A DNA stretch of 64,000 nucleotides from Ilyomonas sp964249755 (GTDB lineage Bacteria > Bacteroidota > Bacteroidia > Chitinophagales > Chitinophagaceae). Below are positions 16,878 to 25,270 of this stretch, piece after piece (within the stretch, counting starts at the first letter, position 1; every line of letters starts with the position of its first letter). Where the stretch lies: positions 558,001 through 622,000 of the forward strand of contig CAXUDB010000002.1 in the NCBI GenBank assembly GCA_964249755.1, given 5' to 3'. The position numbers and the translations under genes are program-made. The notes beneath the pieces were generated by a model that was not told where the DNA came from, ran no database searches, and saw only the letters and a list, made by a program, of their open reading frames with translations.

Positions 16878-18047
16878 CTATGTTCTTTTATCCACCAACA
16901 CTTCACCACTATCCTCTTTATTATTACTACCTACAATGCTATGGCTGTTTTTCCCAAACCATTTATAAGAATGTGCCTTGTGTTGCTGAATCAATTCAAT
17001 GCTTTTTTTATACGACAAAATACCTGCACAAAAAACAACAAGGTTATTACCAGAAGAGAACATTGATTCATCATTGCCGGTTTCTATTGCAACATTCGAA
17101 TGGTATTGCTGAATGATCTTTTTAGCTTTATCGGTTGCGGCTTCATCGCCCCATAAAACCACTTTTTCAAAAGGTTTGCTTGTTCTCTTTCTTTTAAACC
17201 GTAATACAATAACTGAGAGAAAACCTCTTGCTGCAATGCCGGCTTGCATGCCTTGTCGCAACAGCCACGCACCTGCACCGCGATACCATTTTTTTACAAA
17301 CAAATTCATGGCACCGTAAAAGACCTTCACGTATCGCAGATCATTTTTCTTCGTGCTTTCCCCTTTAAAATGAACGATAGCAACATCGCCTAAATAATAG
17401 TTTTGATAGCCCGCTTTCTGTACCCGATAACTTAGATCTATGTCTTCCGCATACATAAAAAACCGCTCGTCAAAACCGCCGGTATTATCAAGAATAAATT
17501 TTGGAACTATCATAAAGGCACCGGAAATTACATCTACAACATGCACTTCATTTTGTGCAAGATAACCCAGCGCATACTTTCCAAACAGAGGCGAGGAGGG
17601 AAACAGAGAAGATAAACCCAACATCTTATACAACGATACTAAAGGCGAAGGAAAAGCCCGTTTGCTTTCGGGTAGAAAACTACCGGAACCATCAAGCATT
17701 CTTACACCAACCGCACCTGCCTGTATGTTTTGTTCGTAAAAAAAGATGCACTTCTCTAATGCATCTTCCGGCAGTATCGTATCAGGATTTAAAAATAAAA
17801 TGTAGTTGCCTTTTGCTTCTGCTAAAGCCCTGTTATTCGCTTTCGCAAAGCCTTCATTGTGCTTATTTTGAAGGAACGTTACCCAGGGAAATTTGGATTG
17901 TAAATAAGCGGTGCTGTCATCGGTAGAATTATTATCAATTATGATAACTTCTGCCTCAATATTCTGTATGGCTTCCTTAACTGAACAGAGGCATTGCTCT
18001 GCAAAATGTTTTACATTGTAGCTAACGATGATGATGGAGAGTGTCAA
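16878..18047 (-). CDS. Family 2 glycosyltransferase (rhamnosyltransferase-like)
   Basis: Transfers a sugar from a nucleotide donor to a surface polysaccharide or lipid acceptor. The GT-A fold is visible in LSIIIVSYNVKHFAEQCL, the DNNSTDDS nucleotide-binding turn, the FLNPDTILPEDAL DxD-like region and FDERFFMYAEDIDLSYRVQK with the acceptor-side ED. The first 300 residues fit the WbbL/RfbF type; the C-terminal 90 residues form an unknown extension. No transmembrane segment. It is 10 bases downstream of fabG on the same strand and may be read from the same message. Donor and acceptor are unknown. Confidence 0.88.
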   Translation of the reverse strand: MTLSIIIVSYNVKHFAEQCLCSVKEAIQNIEAEVIIIDNNSTDDSTAYLQSKFPWVTFLQNKHNEGFAKANNRALAEAKGNYILFLNPDTILPEDALEKCIFFYEQNIQAGAVGVRMLDGSGSFLPESKRAFPSPLVSLYKMLGLSSLFPSSPLFGKYALGYLAQNEVHVVDVISGAFMIVPKFILDNTGGFDERFFMYAEDIDLSYRVQKAGYQNYYLGDVAIVHFKGESTKKNDLRYVKVFYGAMNLFVKKWYRGAGAWLLRQGMQAGIAARGFLSVIVLRFKRKRTSKPFEKVVLWGDEAATDKAKKIIQQYHSNVAIETGNDESMFSSGNNLVVFCAGILSYKKSIELIQQHKAHSYKWFGKNSHSIVGSNNKEDSGEVLVDKRT

Positions 18048-18057
18048 GCAGAAAGGC

Positions 18058-18807
18058 TTAAATATTCAAGCCTCCGCATACGCTCAGCACTTGTCCTGTT
18101 ACATACGCGCTCATATCAGATGCGAGAAACAAAGTAGCATTTGCTACTTCTTCGCCGGTGCCAAAACGGCCCAAAGGAATTTTCTTTTTGAAATCATCGG
18201 CTGCATTGCCTTCTTTTAAATAATGCGTCATATCAGTTTCAATGAACCCAGGCGCAATGGCGTTGCAGCGGATGTTACGACTTCCTAACTCTAAAGCAAC
18301 ACTTTTCGTAAAGCCAATAATGCCGGCTTTGCTGGCTGCATAACTGCTTTGGCCTGCATTGCCCCTGATGCCAATGATAGAGCTCATATTGATGATGCTT
18401 CCCGACTTGGCTTTCATCATCGGTCGAATGACCTGCTTCGTCATGTTGAACACGCTCTTTAAGTTAATGTCCATTACATCATCCCACTGTTCCGGCGAAA
18501 GGCGAAGCAGAAGATTGTCTTTGCTGATACCGGCGTTGTTTACACAAACATCTACACTTCCAAACTCTTTAAGCACGCTGTTGACAAAGCTTTCGCACGC
18601 TGCAAAATCGCCTGCGTTGCTTTGATAACTTTTGGCTTTTACGCCTAAGGCAGTAAGCCGGCCTTCCAGATCAGCGGCTTTGTCTGCGCTGCTGTCGCTT
18701 ACGTAAGTAAATGCAATGTGGGCACCTTTTTCGGCCAGCTTTATTGCAATGGCTTCGCCGATGCCGCGCGCCGCGCCGGTAACAATACATACTTTGTTTT
18801 CGAGCAT
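18058..18807 (-). CDS. fabG: 3-oxoacyl-[acyl-carrier-protein] reductase
   Basis: NADPH-dependent reduction of 3-oxoacyl-ACP in the fatty-acid elongation cycle. The Rossmann motif TGAARGIGEAIA (9-20), the NNAG structural motif, the catalytic Ser in INMSSIIGIRGNAGQ and Tyr-x-x-x-Lys in SYAASKAGI are intact, as are the C-terminal YVTGQVLSVCGGLNI residues. The 249-residue length and the RGNAGQSSYAASKAG context make FabG much likelier than another short-chain dehydrogenase. The glycosyltransferase gene follows closely, while ftsE lies 53 bases upstream. Confidence 0.93.
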   Translation of the reverse strand: MLENKVCIVTGAARGIGEAIAIKLAEKGAHIAFTYVSDSSADKAADLEGRLTALGVKAKSYQSNAGDFAACESFVNSVLKEFGSVDVCVNNAGISKDNLLLRLSPEQWDDVMDINLKSVFNMTKQVIRPMMKAKSGSIINMSSIIGIRGNAGQSSYAASKAGIIGFTKSVALELGSRNIRCNAIAPGFIETDMTHYLKEGNAADDFKKKIPLGRFGTGEEVANATLFLASDMSAYVTGQVLSVCGGLNI

Positions 18808-18860
18808 GGAAATCGTGTGTTAGTCTGTTTATAAGATCATCAATAAAAGCGGTAAAATGG

Positions 18861-19550
18861 CTAAGCCACTACGGCATTTGCACTGTCCTTTACCTTGCCG
18901 TTTTCAGTGGTGAGAATGCGGGACGGATATTTTTGTAACACCATAAAATCATGCGTTGCCATTACAAGACCAGTTCCGTAATCACGGCAGATGCGCATCA
19001 GCAACTGCATAATTTCGTCGCTGGTTTCGGGGTCGAGGTTTCCTGTTGGCTCGTCAGCTAAGATCAGTTTGGGGGAATTGAGCAAAGCTCGGGCAATGTC
19101 CACACGTTGCTGCTCGCCACCACTAATTTCAAAAGGCATTTTATAGCCTTTGCTTTTCAATCCTACTTTATCCAGCACATCATTAATTTTTTCTTCCATC
19201 AGGTTGTTGTCCGTCCAACCCGTAGCACGCAATACAAACCGGAGATTTTCATACACATTTCTATCGGTGAGCAATTGAAAATCCTGGAATACTACGCCGA
19301 GATTACGGCGCAGAAAAGGTAGTTTTTTCCACGTCATTTTAGTAAGGTCAAAACCTACAACTGTGCCGGCGCCGCTGGTAAGCGGAAGCTCGCCATATAA
19401 AGTTTTTAAGAGACTGCTTTTGCCGGAACCCGTTTTGCCTACGAGGTACACAAATTCGCCGCGCACCACATTAAAATTTACGTTTTGCAGCACGAGATTG
19501 CTTCCCTGGCTAATATTGGCATTATGAATAGAAACTATCGTTTCAGACAT
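18861..19550 (-). CDS. ftsE: Cell-division ABC ATPase FtsE
   Basis: With FtsX it forms an ABC complex at the septum that activates peptidoglycan hydrolases. Walker A GKTGSGKSSLLK, signature ISGGEQQRVDIARALL and Walker B LILADEPTGNLDP are complete. The Q-loop FQDFQLLTDRNVYENLRFVL is characteristic of FtsE rather than of LolD. FtsX is not next to it, which is common in Bacteroidota. The promoter box TACCTTCG lies just upstream. Distinguish it from the MacB-type ATPase at 5219-5920, which pairs with TolC. Confidence 0.85.
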   Translation of the reverse strand: MSETIVSIHNANISQGSNLVLQNVNFNVVRGEFVYLVGKTGSGKSSLLKTLYGELPLTSGAGTVVGFDLTKMTWKKLPFLRRNLGVVFQDFQLLTDRNVYENLRFVLRATGWTDNNLMEEKINDVLDKVGLKSKGYKMPFEISGGEQQRVDIARALLNSPKLILADEPTGNLDPETSDEIMQLLMRICRDYGTGLVMATHDFMVLQKYPSRILTTENGKVKDSANAVVA

Positions 19551-19568
19551 AGAATCATAACTTTCGGG

Positions 19569-19576
19569 CGAAGGTA
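19569..19576 (-). promoter_or_regulatory. Possible -7 box upstream of ftsE
   Basis: Minus-strand TACCTTCG (7 of 8 to TAnnTTTG), about 19 bases before the ftsE start. The same octamer precedes thrS. Confidence 0.35.
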
Positions 19577-19662
19577 AAGAATCCCGATTTTTGAGAAGTG
19601 CAAAAAATTGGTAGATTTCTTTGCGGTGGATGGTTACTTTGTAAAACTAATATCTTCGTTTC

Positions 19663-19935
19663 ATGAAACCCACACAGCATTACCTGGATAAACTTTCAGC
19701 CATCGTTCACGAGGCGGAATATACATTGCGTTATGAGCGCGGCACATTTCAAAGCGGCTGGTGCTTACTGGAAAGCAAGCGCGTGATTGTATTGAATAAA
19801 TTTTTAGATGTGGAAGGCCGGATAAATACGTTGATGGAACTGATTCCGCAATTGCCGGTGGATATTGACAAGCTCACGCACGAATCGCAAAAGCTTTACG
19901 AGGAAATTCTGAAGACATCAGGCTCGAAAGTGTAA
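19663..19935 (+). CDS. Conserved hypothetical protein, 90 residues
   Basis: Compact acidic/helical protein beginning MKPTQHYLDKLSAIVHEAEY; the segment YERGTFQSGWCLLESKRVIV reads as a beta-hairpin and the tail DIDKLTHESQKLYEEILKTS as a helix. I know of no characterised member. It lies 28 bases before the MBL hydrolase gene on the same strand and is probably co-transcribed with it and with the HhH protein. Confidence 0.65.
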   Translation: MKPTQHYLDKLSAIVHEAEYTLRYERGTFQSGWCLLESKRVIVLNKFLDVEGRINTLMELIPQLPVDIDKLTHESQKLYEEILKTSGSKV

Positions 19936-19963
19936 ACCCTCGCCTGAATCCTTTTACTTTACA

Positions 19964-20740
19964 TTGTTGCAACCTTCCATTACCATAACATTTTTAGGCA
20001 CGGGCACCAGCACCGGCGTACCTATGATCGGTTGCCACTGCGAAGTGTGCTCATCGCCCGATGCGAACGATAAAAGGCTTCGCAGCAGCATCCTGCTACA
20101 ATCGGCTACCACCACATTGGTAGTAGATACCACGCCCGATTTTCGCTACCAGATGCTTCGCATTGGTAATGAACATTTAGATGCGGTGCTGTTCACGCAC
20201 CCACACAAAGATCATATCGCAGGGTTGGATGACATTCGTCCCTATAACTTTTTTTCGGGGCAGGCGATAGATGTGTATGCCAATGAACTTACCAGCGAGG
20301 CATTGAAAAAAGAATTCGCGTATGTATTTGCAGAGCATAAATATCCCGGCATTCCTAACATCAATCTTACCACTATTTCGCAGCAACCCTTTGTAATTGG
20401 GGATATACCGGTAACTCCTATTACTGTATGGCACCACAAAATGCTGGTGTATGGCTATCGTTTCGGAGATTTTACCTACATCACCGATGCCAACAAAATT
20501 GATGAGGCAAACAAAGATTTAATCAGAGGTTCAAAAATGATGGTGGTAAATGCGCTGCGCCGCGAAAACCACATCTCGCATTTCACTTTGGAGGAAGCCA
20601 TTAATCTGGTAGATGAACTGCAAATACCTAACGCTTATTTTACCCACATCAGCCATCAGTTAGGTCTTCATAAAACAGTAAATGAAAGTTTGCCGAAACA
20701 CATATCTTTAGCGCACGATGGACTGATACTTTATTGCTAA
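19964..20740 (+). CDS. Metallo-beta-lactamase fold hydrolase (PhnP / RNase Z-like)
   Basis: The FLGTGTSTGVPMIGCHCEVC start with paired Cys is the PhnP-type signature, and the metal motif HPHKDH sits near residue 70 in VLFTHPHKDHIAGLDDIRPY. Later ligands lie in PITVWHHKM and ITDANKID, and FTHISHQLGLH closes the fold. PhnP is a cyclic phosphodiesterase; other relatives act on nucleic acids, so the substrate is open. No ATG exists before the first strand: the frame starts with TTG at 19964 (or TTG at 19967). It forms part of a cluster with its upstream 90-residue neighbour. Confidence 0.88.
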   Translation: MLQPSITITFLGTGTSTGVPMIGCHCEVCSSPDANDKRLRSSILLQSATTTLVVDTTPDFRYQMLRIGNEHLDAVLFTHPHKDHIAGLDDIRPYNFFSGQAIDVYANELTSEALKKEFAYVFAEHKYPGIPNINLTTISQQPFVIGDIPVTPITVWHHKMLVYGYRFGDFTYITDANKIDEANKDLIRGSKMMVVNALRRENHISHFTLEEAINLVDELQIPNAYFTHISHQLGLHKTVNESLPKHISLAHDGLILYC

Positions 20741-20758
20741 TTCCTTAACCAAAATTTT

Positions 20759-21706
20759 ATGCGTACCAACCCTTCATGGAAGGACTATTTTGTTTTTTCT
20801 AAACGAGACAAAAGAGTTGTAGTACCTGTTGTGTTTTTGTTTGTTGTTTTTGGTGCTTTTATTCTTTTCTATAACCCAAAACCGGAAGCGCCCGTTATCC
20901 AAAATTTAGATGAAGAACTGGCAAAATTATCATTGCCGGAAGAGGATAGTAATGGCTCATTCCACAGTGCAGCAACACCGGATAATGAATCACTTGCTTC
21001 ATCTGCTATGCTATTTTACTTCGATCCAAACACCGCTGCTGAAGCTGACTGGGAACGGCTTGGCGTAAGAAGCAAAGTCATTCATACCATCCTTAATTAC
21101 CGGAACAAAGGAGGACATTTTTATAAGCCAGATGATCTGAGAAAAATTTATGGATTAAGTGAAGAAGAAGCAGACCGGCTGGTGCCTTATGTAAAAATTA
21201 AAACTTCAGCGGAAACTTCGGGTTCTTTTACAAATGCAAGCAAAACAGATCGTTATTCATTCCTCACCAAACAGAAACCGCAAATCATAGACATCAACTC
21301 CGCTACTATAGAGCAGTGGAAAGCTTTGCCTGCGATTGGCGATGCTTTGAGTGCAAGGATTGTAAAATACCGCGATAAATTAGGTGGTTTCACTTCTATT
21401 AATCAAGTGAAGCAAACGTATGGTTTGTCTGATTCTGCTTTTGAAGTTATTCTGCCTTATTTGCGTTTAACTTCAACTAATGTCGCCACCATCCGGCGAA
21501 ATTCATCGCCTCAAAAAATCAACATTAATAAAGCTGATGCCGGCGAATTGAAAAACAATCCGGCTATCTCTTCAGACATTGCCGAAGCCATTGTGGTTTA
21601 CCGCAGCAAGCATGGCAAATATTCTTCGGTTGAAGACATCAAGAAAATCATCTTTATTAATGAAGACATCTACCAAAAGATAGCACCCTTCCTGACAACC
21701 GATTAA
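20759..21706 (+). CDS. Membrane-anchored helix-hairpin-helix protein (ComEA-like)
   Basis: A single transmembrane helix (VVVPVVFLFVVFGAFILFY, about 20-38) is followed by a low-complexity linker and three helix-hairpin-helix units: around residues 95-150 (TILNYRNKGGHFYKPDDLRK), 180-240 (ALPAIGDALSARIVKYRDKL) and 255-312 (SDIAEAIVVYRSKHGKYSS). HhH units bind DNA backbone. ComEA anchors incoming DNA during transformation in other bacteria, but family members in Bacteroidota are mostly uncharacterised, so DNA uptake is only a possibility. It follows the MBL gene by 18 bases. Confidence 0.8.
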   Translation: MRTNPSWKDYFVFSKRDKRVVVPVVFLFVVFGAFILFYNPKPEAPVIQNLDEELAKLSLPEEDSNGSFHSAATPDNESLASSAMLFYFDPNTAAEADWERLGVRSKVIHTILNYRNKGGHFYKPDDLRKIYGLSEEEADRLVPYVKIKTSAETSGSFTNASKTDRYSFLTKQKPQIIDINSATIEQWKALPAIGDALSARIVKYRDKLGGFTSINQVKQTYGLSDSAFEVILPYLRLTSTNVATIRRNSSPQKININKADAGELKNNPAISSDIAEAIVVYRSKHGKYSSVEDIKKIIFINEDIYQKIAPFLTTD

Positions 21707-21745
21707 AATTCAAAAAAATAAATTTCCTGCATCCAAAACTTCCTA

Positions 21746-21753
21746 TACATTTG
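21746..21753 (+). promoter_or_regulatory. -7 box before the acyl-CoA dehydrogenase gene
   Basis: TACATTTG, a full match to TAnnTTTG, 19 bases before the ATG. No convincing TTTG at -33. Confidence 0.45.
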
Positions 21754-21772
21754 CAAACTAACAGTTGTTAGC

Positions 21773-22915
21773 ATGGATTTTATAGTGGAAGAAATCACGG
21801 CACAGGTAAAAGAAACAGCAAGGGATTTTGCAGAGCAATACATTCGCCCGCATGTGTTGGAATGGGATGAAGCGCAAACCTTCCCTGTTGAGATTTTTAA
21901 GGAATTAGGAAAGCTTGGCATGATGGGCGTGCTGGTGCCGGAAGAATATGGGGGCGCAGGTCTTTCTTATTTCGAATACAAAGAAATCATTGAAGAAATT
22001 TCCAAAGTATGTGGCGCTATCGGGCTTAGCGTAGCGGCACACAACTCACTTTGCACCAACCATATCTTATTATTTGGCAATGAAAGCCAGAAGTACCGCT
22101 ACCTGCCCAAGTTGGCTACAGCAGAACATATCGGCGCTTGGGGTTTAACAGAACCCAATACAGGGAGCGACTCCGGAAATATGAAGTGTACAGCAGTACG
22201 GGAAGGTGACGACTGGATTTTGAACGGAACGAAGAACTGGATTACGCATGGAAAGACCGGCGATATAGCAGTAGTGCTTGCCCGTACTGGTGAGCCCCGC
22301 ACGAAGAACAATGCCACCGCCTTTATTGTAGAACGCGGCACAAAAGGTTTCTCAGGCGGCAAAAAAGAGAACAAGCTGGGCATGAGAGCCAGCGAAACCG
22401 CCGAGATGATTTTTGATAATTGCCGCATCTCCGACAACAACCGTTTAGGCGAAGTAGGAGAGGGCTTTTACCAGGCAATGAAAGTGTTAGATGGCGGACG
22501 AATTTCCATTGCGGCTTTATCGCTGGGCATCGCCAAAGGCGCTTATGAAGCAGCAAGACAATATGCGAAGGAAAGACACCAGTTTGATAAGCCGATTGCT
22601 TCTTTCCAAGGCATATCTTTCAAGCTGGCAGACATGGCTACCGAGATCGAAGCCTCAGATTTATTGATACAGAATGCGTGTCATTTAAAGCATACCCACC
22701 AGCCGATGACCAAACAGGCTGCCATGGCGAAATATTACGCCAGCGAAGTAGCCGTGAGAGTGGCAACTGATGCCGTGCAGATATTCGGCGGCTATGGATA
22801 CACAAAAGATTTTCCGGTAGAAAAATATTACAGAGATGCCAAGCTGTGCACCATTGGTGAAGGCACTTCTGAGATACAGAAGATTGTGATTGCCCGCGAG
22901 GCATTACGCGATTAG
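21773..22915 (+). CDS. Acyl-CoA dehydrogenase (short/branched-chain type)
   Basis: FAD enzyme that makes trans-2-enoyl-CoA in beta-oxidation or branched amino-acid breakdown. The flavin-site WGLTEPNTGSDSGN and the C-terminal GGYGYTKDFPVEKYYRDAKL are typical; the catalytic Glu is in CTIGEGTSEIQKIVIAR. At 380 residues it matches the usual subunit. It is monocistronic with a -7 promoter box upstream and a strong bidirectional terminator downstream. Chain-length preference cannot be read from the sequence. Confidence 0.93.
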   Translation: MDFIVEEITAQVKETARDFAEQYIRPHVLEWDEAQTFPVEIFKELGKLGMMGVLVPEEYGGAGLSYFEYKEIIEEISKVCGAIGLSVAAHNSLCTNHILLFGNESQKYRYLPKLATAEHIGAWGLTEPNTGSDSGNMKCTAVREGDDWILNGTKNWITHGKTGDIAVVLARTGEPRTKNNATAFIVERGTKGFSGGKKENKLGMRASETAEMIFDNCRISDNNRLGEVGEGFYQAMKVLDGGRISIAALSLGIAKGAYEAARQYAKERHQFDKPIASFQGISFKLADMATEIEASDLLIQNACHLKHTHQPMTKQAAMAKYYASEVAVRVATDAVQIFGGYGYTKDFPVEKYYRDAKLCTIGEGTSEIQKIVIAREALRD

Positions 22916-22947
22916 TGGCCTCTGACGATTCTTTGATTGCTTGCTAA

Positions 22948-22975
22948 AAAGCCTGTCTTGTTTAAGACGGGCTTT
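22948..22975. terminator. Bidirectional intrinsic terminator
   Basis: AAAGCCTGTCTT and AAGACGGGCTTT pair over 12 bases with a four-base loop and one G-U. T-runs flank it on both strands, serving the convergent acyl-CoA dehydrogenase and GH3 genes. Confidence 0.75.
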
Positions 22976-22981
22976 GTTATT

Positions 22982-24478
22982 TTATTTAACAACATACTCC
23001 CTCAACTCATCTGCGATCTTCCTGTCATTACTCAGGCGCGGCAGCTTGTTCTGTCCACCCAATTTACCAATTGATTTCATGTAATTAATAAAACCATTCT
23101 TCTGCACCGGTCTTATCTTCAGCTTCTGCAAAATATTGCCGCTGATTAAGTCATCATAATACACATTTTTCTTCCGCAAATTAGCATCTACTTTTTCTGC
23201 AAAAGAGAGAACATCAATTGGTGGTTGTGCAAACTCAATAAACCATTCGTGAAAGCTTTTGCCTTCGCCCTGCTGCACCATGGGCGCAACCGTAAATTCA
23301 ACCACATGAATATTTTCTTCCGCGGCGGCTTTCATTAAGGCGGCTTCTACTTCTTCTCCTATCACATGCTCGCCAAAGGCGGAGATATAATGCTTGGTTC
23401 GGCCAGTTACTATTAAGCGATAGGGATTCGTGCTGACAAACTTCACCGTATCTCCAAGATCGTAGCCCCAAAGCCCGGCGTTATTGTTAATAATGAGCGC
23501 ATAGTTTTCCCCTACTTTCACGTCTTTCAAATAGACTCGCGTGTGTACTTCTTTTTCCACTTCATTCGCCGGGATAAACTCATAAAAAATCCCCGAATTT
23601 GTGTTCAGCAGCAAGCCCTGGTGTTCTATCGTGTCCTGGAAAGCAAAAAAGCCTTCCGATGCCGGGAACGTTTCAATTGAATCAACCGGTTTGCCAATGG
23701 TAGCTAGCAACTTGGCTTTATATGGCTCGAAGTTTACGCCGCCATACACCATCACAGAGAAAGAAGGAAACAGGTCTTTGATTTCTTTGCCGCTTACTTC
23801 TGTCAGCCGGTCAAAATACATCTGCATCCACGGCGGAATACCACTAATCAGCGTCATGTTCTGGTTCGCTGTTTCTTTCACAATGGCATCCAGCTTTGTT
23901 TCCCAGTCTTCAATGCAATTGGTTTCGTAAGAGGGTAGCTGATTGGTGCGTAAATAACGCGGCACATGGTGGTTTACAATGCCACTAAGCCGCCCGGTGG
24001 GAATGTCTGCCACGCGATCCAGTTCGGGCGAGCCGCTTAGAAAAATCATCTTGCCATTGGTAAAATCAGCATTGCCCCGTTGCGCTATGTAGCACAATAG
24101 TGCATTACGCGCTGTGTCTATATGGTTATCTATCGAGTCTTTAGAAATTGGAATATACTTCACACCACTGGTAGTGCCGCTGGTTTTGGCAAGATACAAG
24201 GGCTTACCCTTCCATAGCACGTTGTGTTTGCCTTCTTTTATTTTTTCTATGTAAGGCTTCAGTTTTTCATAATCGCGCAGTGGCACCTGTTGTTTAAAAT
24301 CATCGTAGGTTTTGATGGTGCTGAAATGGTGATCCTTTCCGAATTGTGTGTCTTTCGCTGTCTTGACGAGTTCGGCTAAAATGGCTTCCTGGTCTTGCAC
24401 GGCAGTTGCCATTCCCTTCTGAATCTTGTTATAAATATAATTGGCAAACGGCTTTGCCAACGAAGATTTTATGCTCAT
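22982..24478 (-). CDS. GH3 auxin-responsive-promoter family acyl-adenylating enzyme
   Basis: Plant GH3 proteins conjugate hormone acids to amino acids through acyl-adenylates. Here the ATP motif LAKTSGTTSGVKYIPIS (P-loop-like, about residues 92-108) and later motifs YGGVNFEPY and IETFPASEGFFAFQDT match the family. The 498-residue length is normal for the bacterial branch, seen widely in Bacteroidota. The substrate is unknown. It stands alone between the shared terminator and a repeat-rich gap, with minus-strand TACTTTTG as its -7 box. Confidence 0.85.
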   Translation of the reverse strand: MSIKSSLAKPFANYIYNKIQKGMATAVQDQEAILAELVKTAKDTQFGKDHHFSTIKTYDDFKQQVPLRDYEKLKPYIEKIKEGKHNVLWKGKPLYLAKTSGTTSGVKYIPISKDSIDNHIDTARNALLCYIAQRGNADFTNGKMIFLSGSPELDRVADIPTGRLSGIVNHHVPRYLRTNQLPSYETNCIEDWETKLDAIVKETANQNMTLISGIPPWMQMYFDRLTEVSGKEIKDLFPSFSVMVYGGVNFEPYKAKLLATIGKPVDSIETFPASEGFFAFQDTIEHQGLLLNTNSGIFYEFIPANEVEKEVHTRVYLKDVKVGENYALIINNNAGLWGYDLGDTVKFVSTNPYRLIVTGRTKHYISAFGEHVIGEEVEAALMKAAAEENIHVVEFTVAPMVQQGEGKSFHEWFIEFAQPPIDVLSFAEKVDANLRKKNVYYDDLISGNILQKLKIRPVQKNGFINYMKSIGKLGGQNKLPRLSNDRKIADELREYVVK

Positions 24479-24500
24479 ATATGGACAACAAAGGTTACGA

Positions 24501-24508
24501 CAAAAGTA
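24501..24508 (-). promoter_or_regulatory. -7 box before the GH3-family gene
   Basis: Minus-strand TACTTTTG, a full match to TAnnTTTG, 23 bases upstream of the ATG. Confidence 0.45.
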
Positions 24509-24524
24509 AGCAAGGCAATGTTAT

Positions 24525-24598
24525 GTACGATGTTAGATATGAGAGGTGAAACGTGAGATGTGAGAGGTACGATGTTAGATGTCGGATGTACGATGTAA
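24525..24598. repeat. Degenerate short tandem repeats
   Basis: Imperfect reiterations of TACGATGTTAGAT and GTGAGATGTGAGAGG, a low-complexity filler of a type seen between genes in Bacteroidota. Together with the palindromic element next to it, it fills much of the 792-base gap between the GH3 and aldolase genes. Confidence 0.6.
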
Positions 24599-24619
24599 TT
24601 AGAAAGCAACGCTGCGTTC

Positions 24620-24851
24620 GTCATTCCGCAATTGCCCCGGCAATGTTATTCATAAATCGGTCTTGCGGGGGCTTTGTGCGGAATCTGCTCTTTATAATTT
24701 AATCCAGTTGCATTTCAAAGCACCCTTTTATCATAGAAACAGGCTTGCAACACAATCATCACATTCCGCACAAAGCCCTCGCAGTCACCATGAAGGTGCA
24801 ACTTCTTGTTGAGGGCACCCCGACGCGTCGGGACAAGATTTGCGGAATGAC
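24620..24851 (+). repeat. Palindromic repeat element, copy 2 (about 232 bp)
   Basis: Starts GTCATTCCGCAATTGCCCCG and ends ATTTGCGGAATGAC. It shares with copy 1 the blocks TTGCGGGG..TTTGTGCGGAATCTG, ATTCCGCACAAAGCCCTCGC and TTGTTGAGGGCA in the same order. It differs by an extra small palindrome, CCCCGACGCGTCGGG, in the right arm and a diverged centre. Two copies 8 kb apart in one window suggest many in the genome. Confidence 0.8.
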
Positions 24852-24989
24852 GGCGCACACTTTTGAAGTGACGGCGCAACGTTTCAAAATAGGGGATAGC
24901 TGCTTCCTTACTCATCATTCTTATTTTGTGTCATCTCGCTTTCTCGTCAGCCACATCCCACCCATCTCATTCATTCCCAAAATCCCGGT

Positions 24990-25148
24990 TCAGACAATTG
25001 CCCAATCATTGTCCGGAACGTACAAGTATGCGATGGCGCTAAAGATGCCACAGGCGCAACAGGCGATGCCATGAAATACGGCAGACCGTCTCACAAAAAA
25101 GAAAAGACCCAACCGCAACCGCCTCGATATAACTGCGCAACCCTTCAC
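24990..25148 (-). CDS. Possible small hydrophobic protein (weak candidate)
   Basis: A 53-codon minus-strand frame from GTG 25148 reads two hydrophobic runs, LRLGLFFFVRRSAVF and HGIACCACGIFSAIAYLYV, and ends in PDNDWAIV. The second run resembles the interrupted ORF at 16419-16604 in both protein and DNA (GCCTGTGGC..TTTAGCG.CATCGCA against GCCTGTGGC..TTTCAGCG.CATCGCA). In both cases a palindromic repeat lies downstream of the ORF. No ribosome binding site is visible, and the start lies in a CACTTCT repeat. It may be a decayed piece of the same element. Confidence 0.2.
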   Translation of the reverse strand: MKGCAVISRRLRLGLFFFVRRSAVFHGIACCACGIFSAIAYLYVPDNDWAIV

Positions 25149-25169
25149 TTCTCACTTCTCACTTCTCAC
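25146..25169. repeat. Heptamer tandem repeat CACTTCT
   Basis: Three perfect CACTTCT units plus CAC in the repeat-rich gap before the aldolase gene. Confidence 0.6.
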
Positions 25170-25270
25170 CGCTTACACCCTTCTGGAACACACATCCTGC
25201 ACCCAATCGCATCGTTATCAGAAATTCCTATCTTGCGCGCTTTAAATTTTACAACAAAAACAAAACGACA

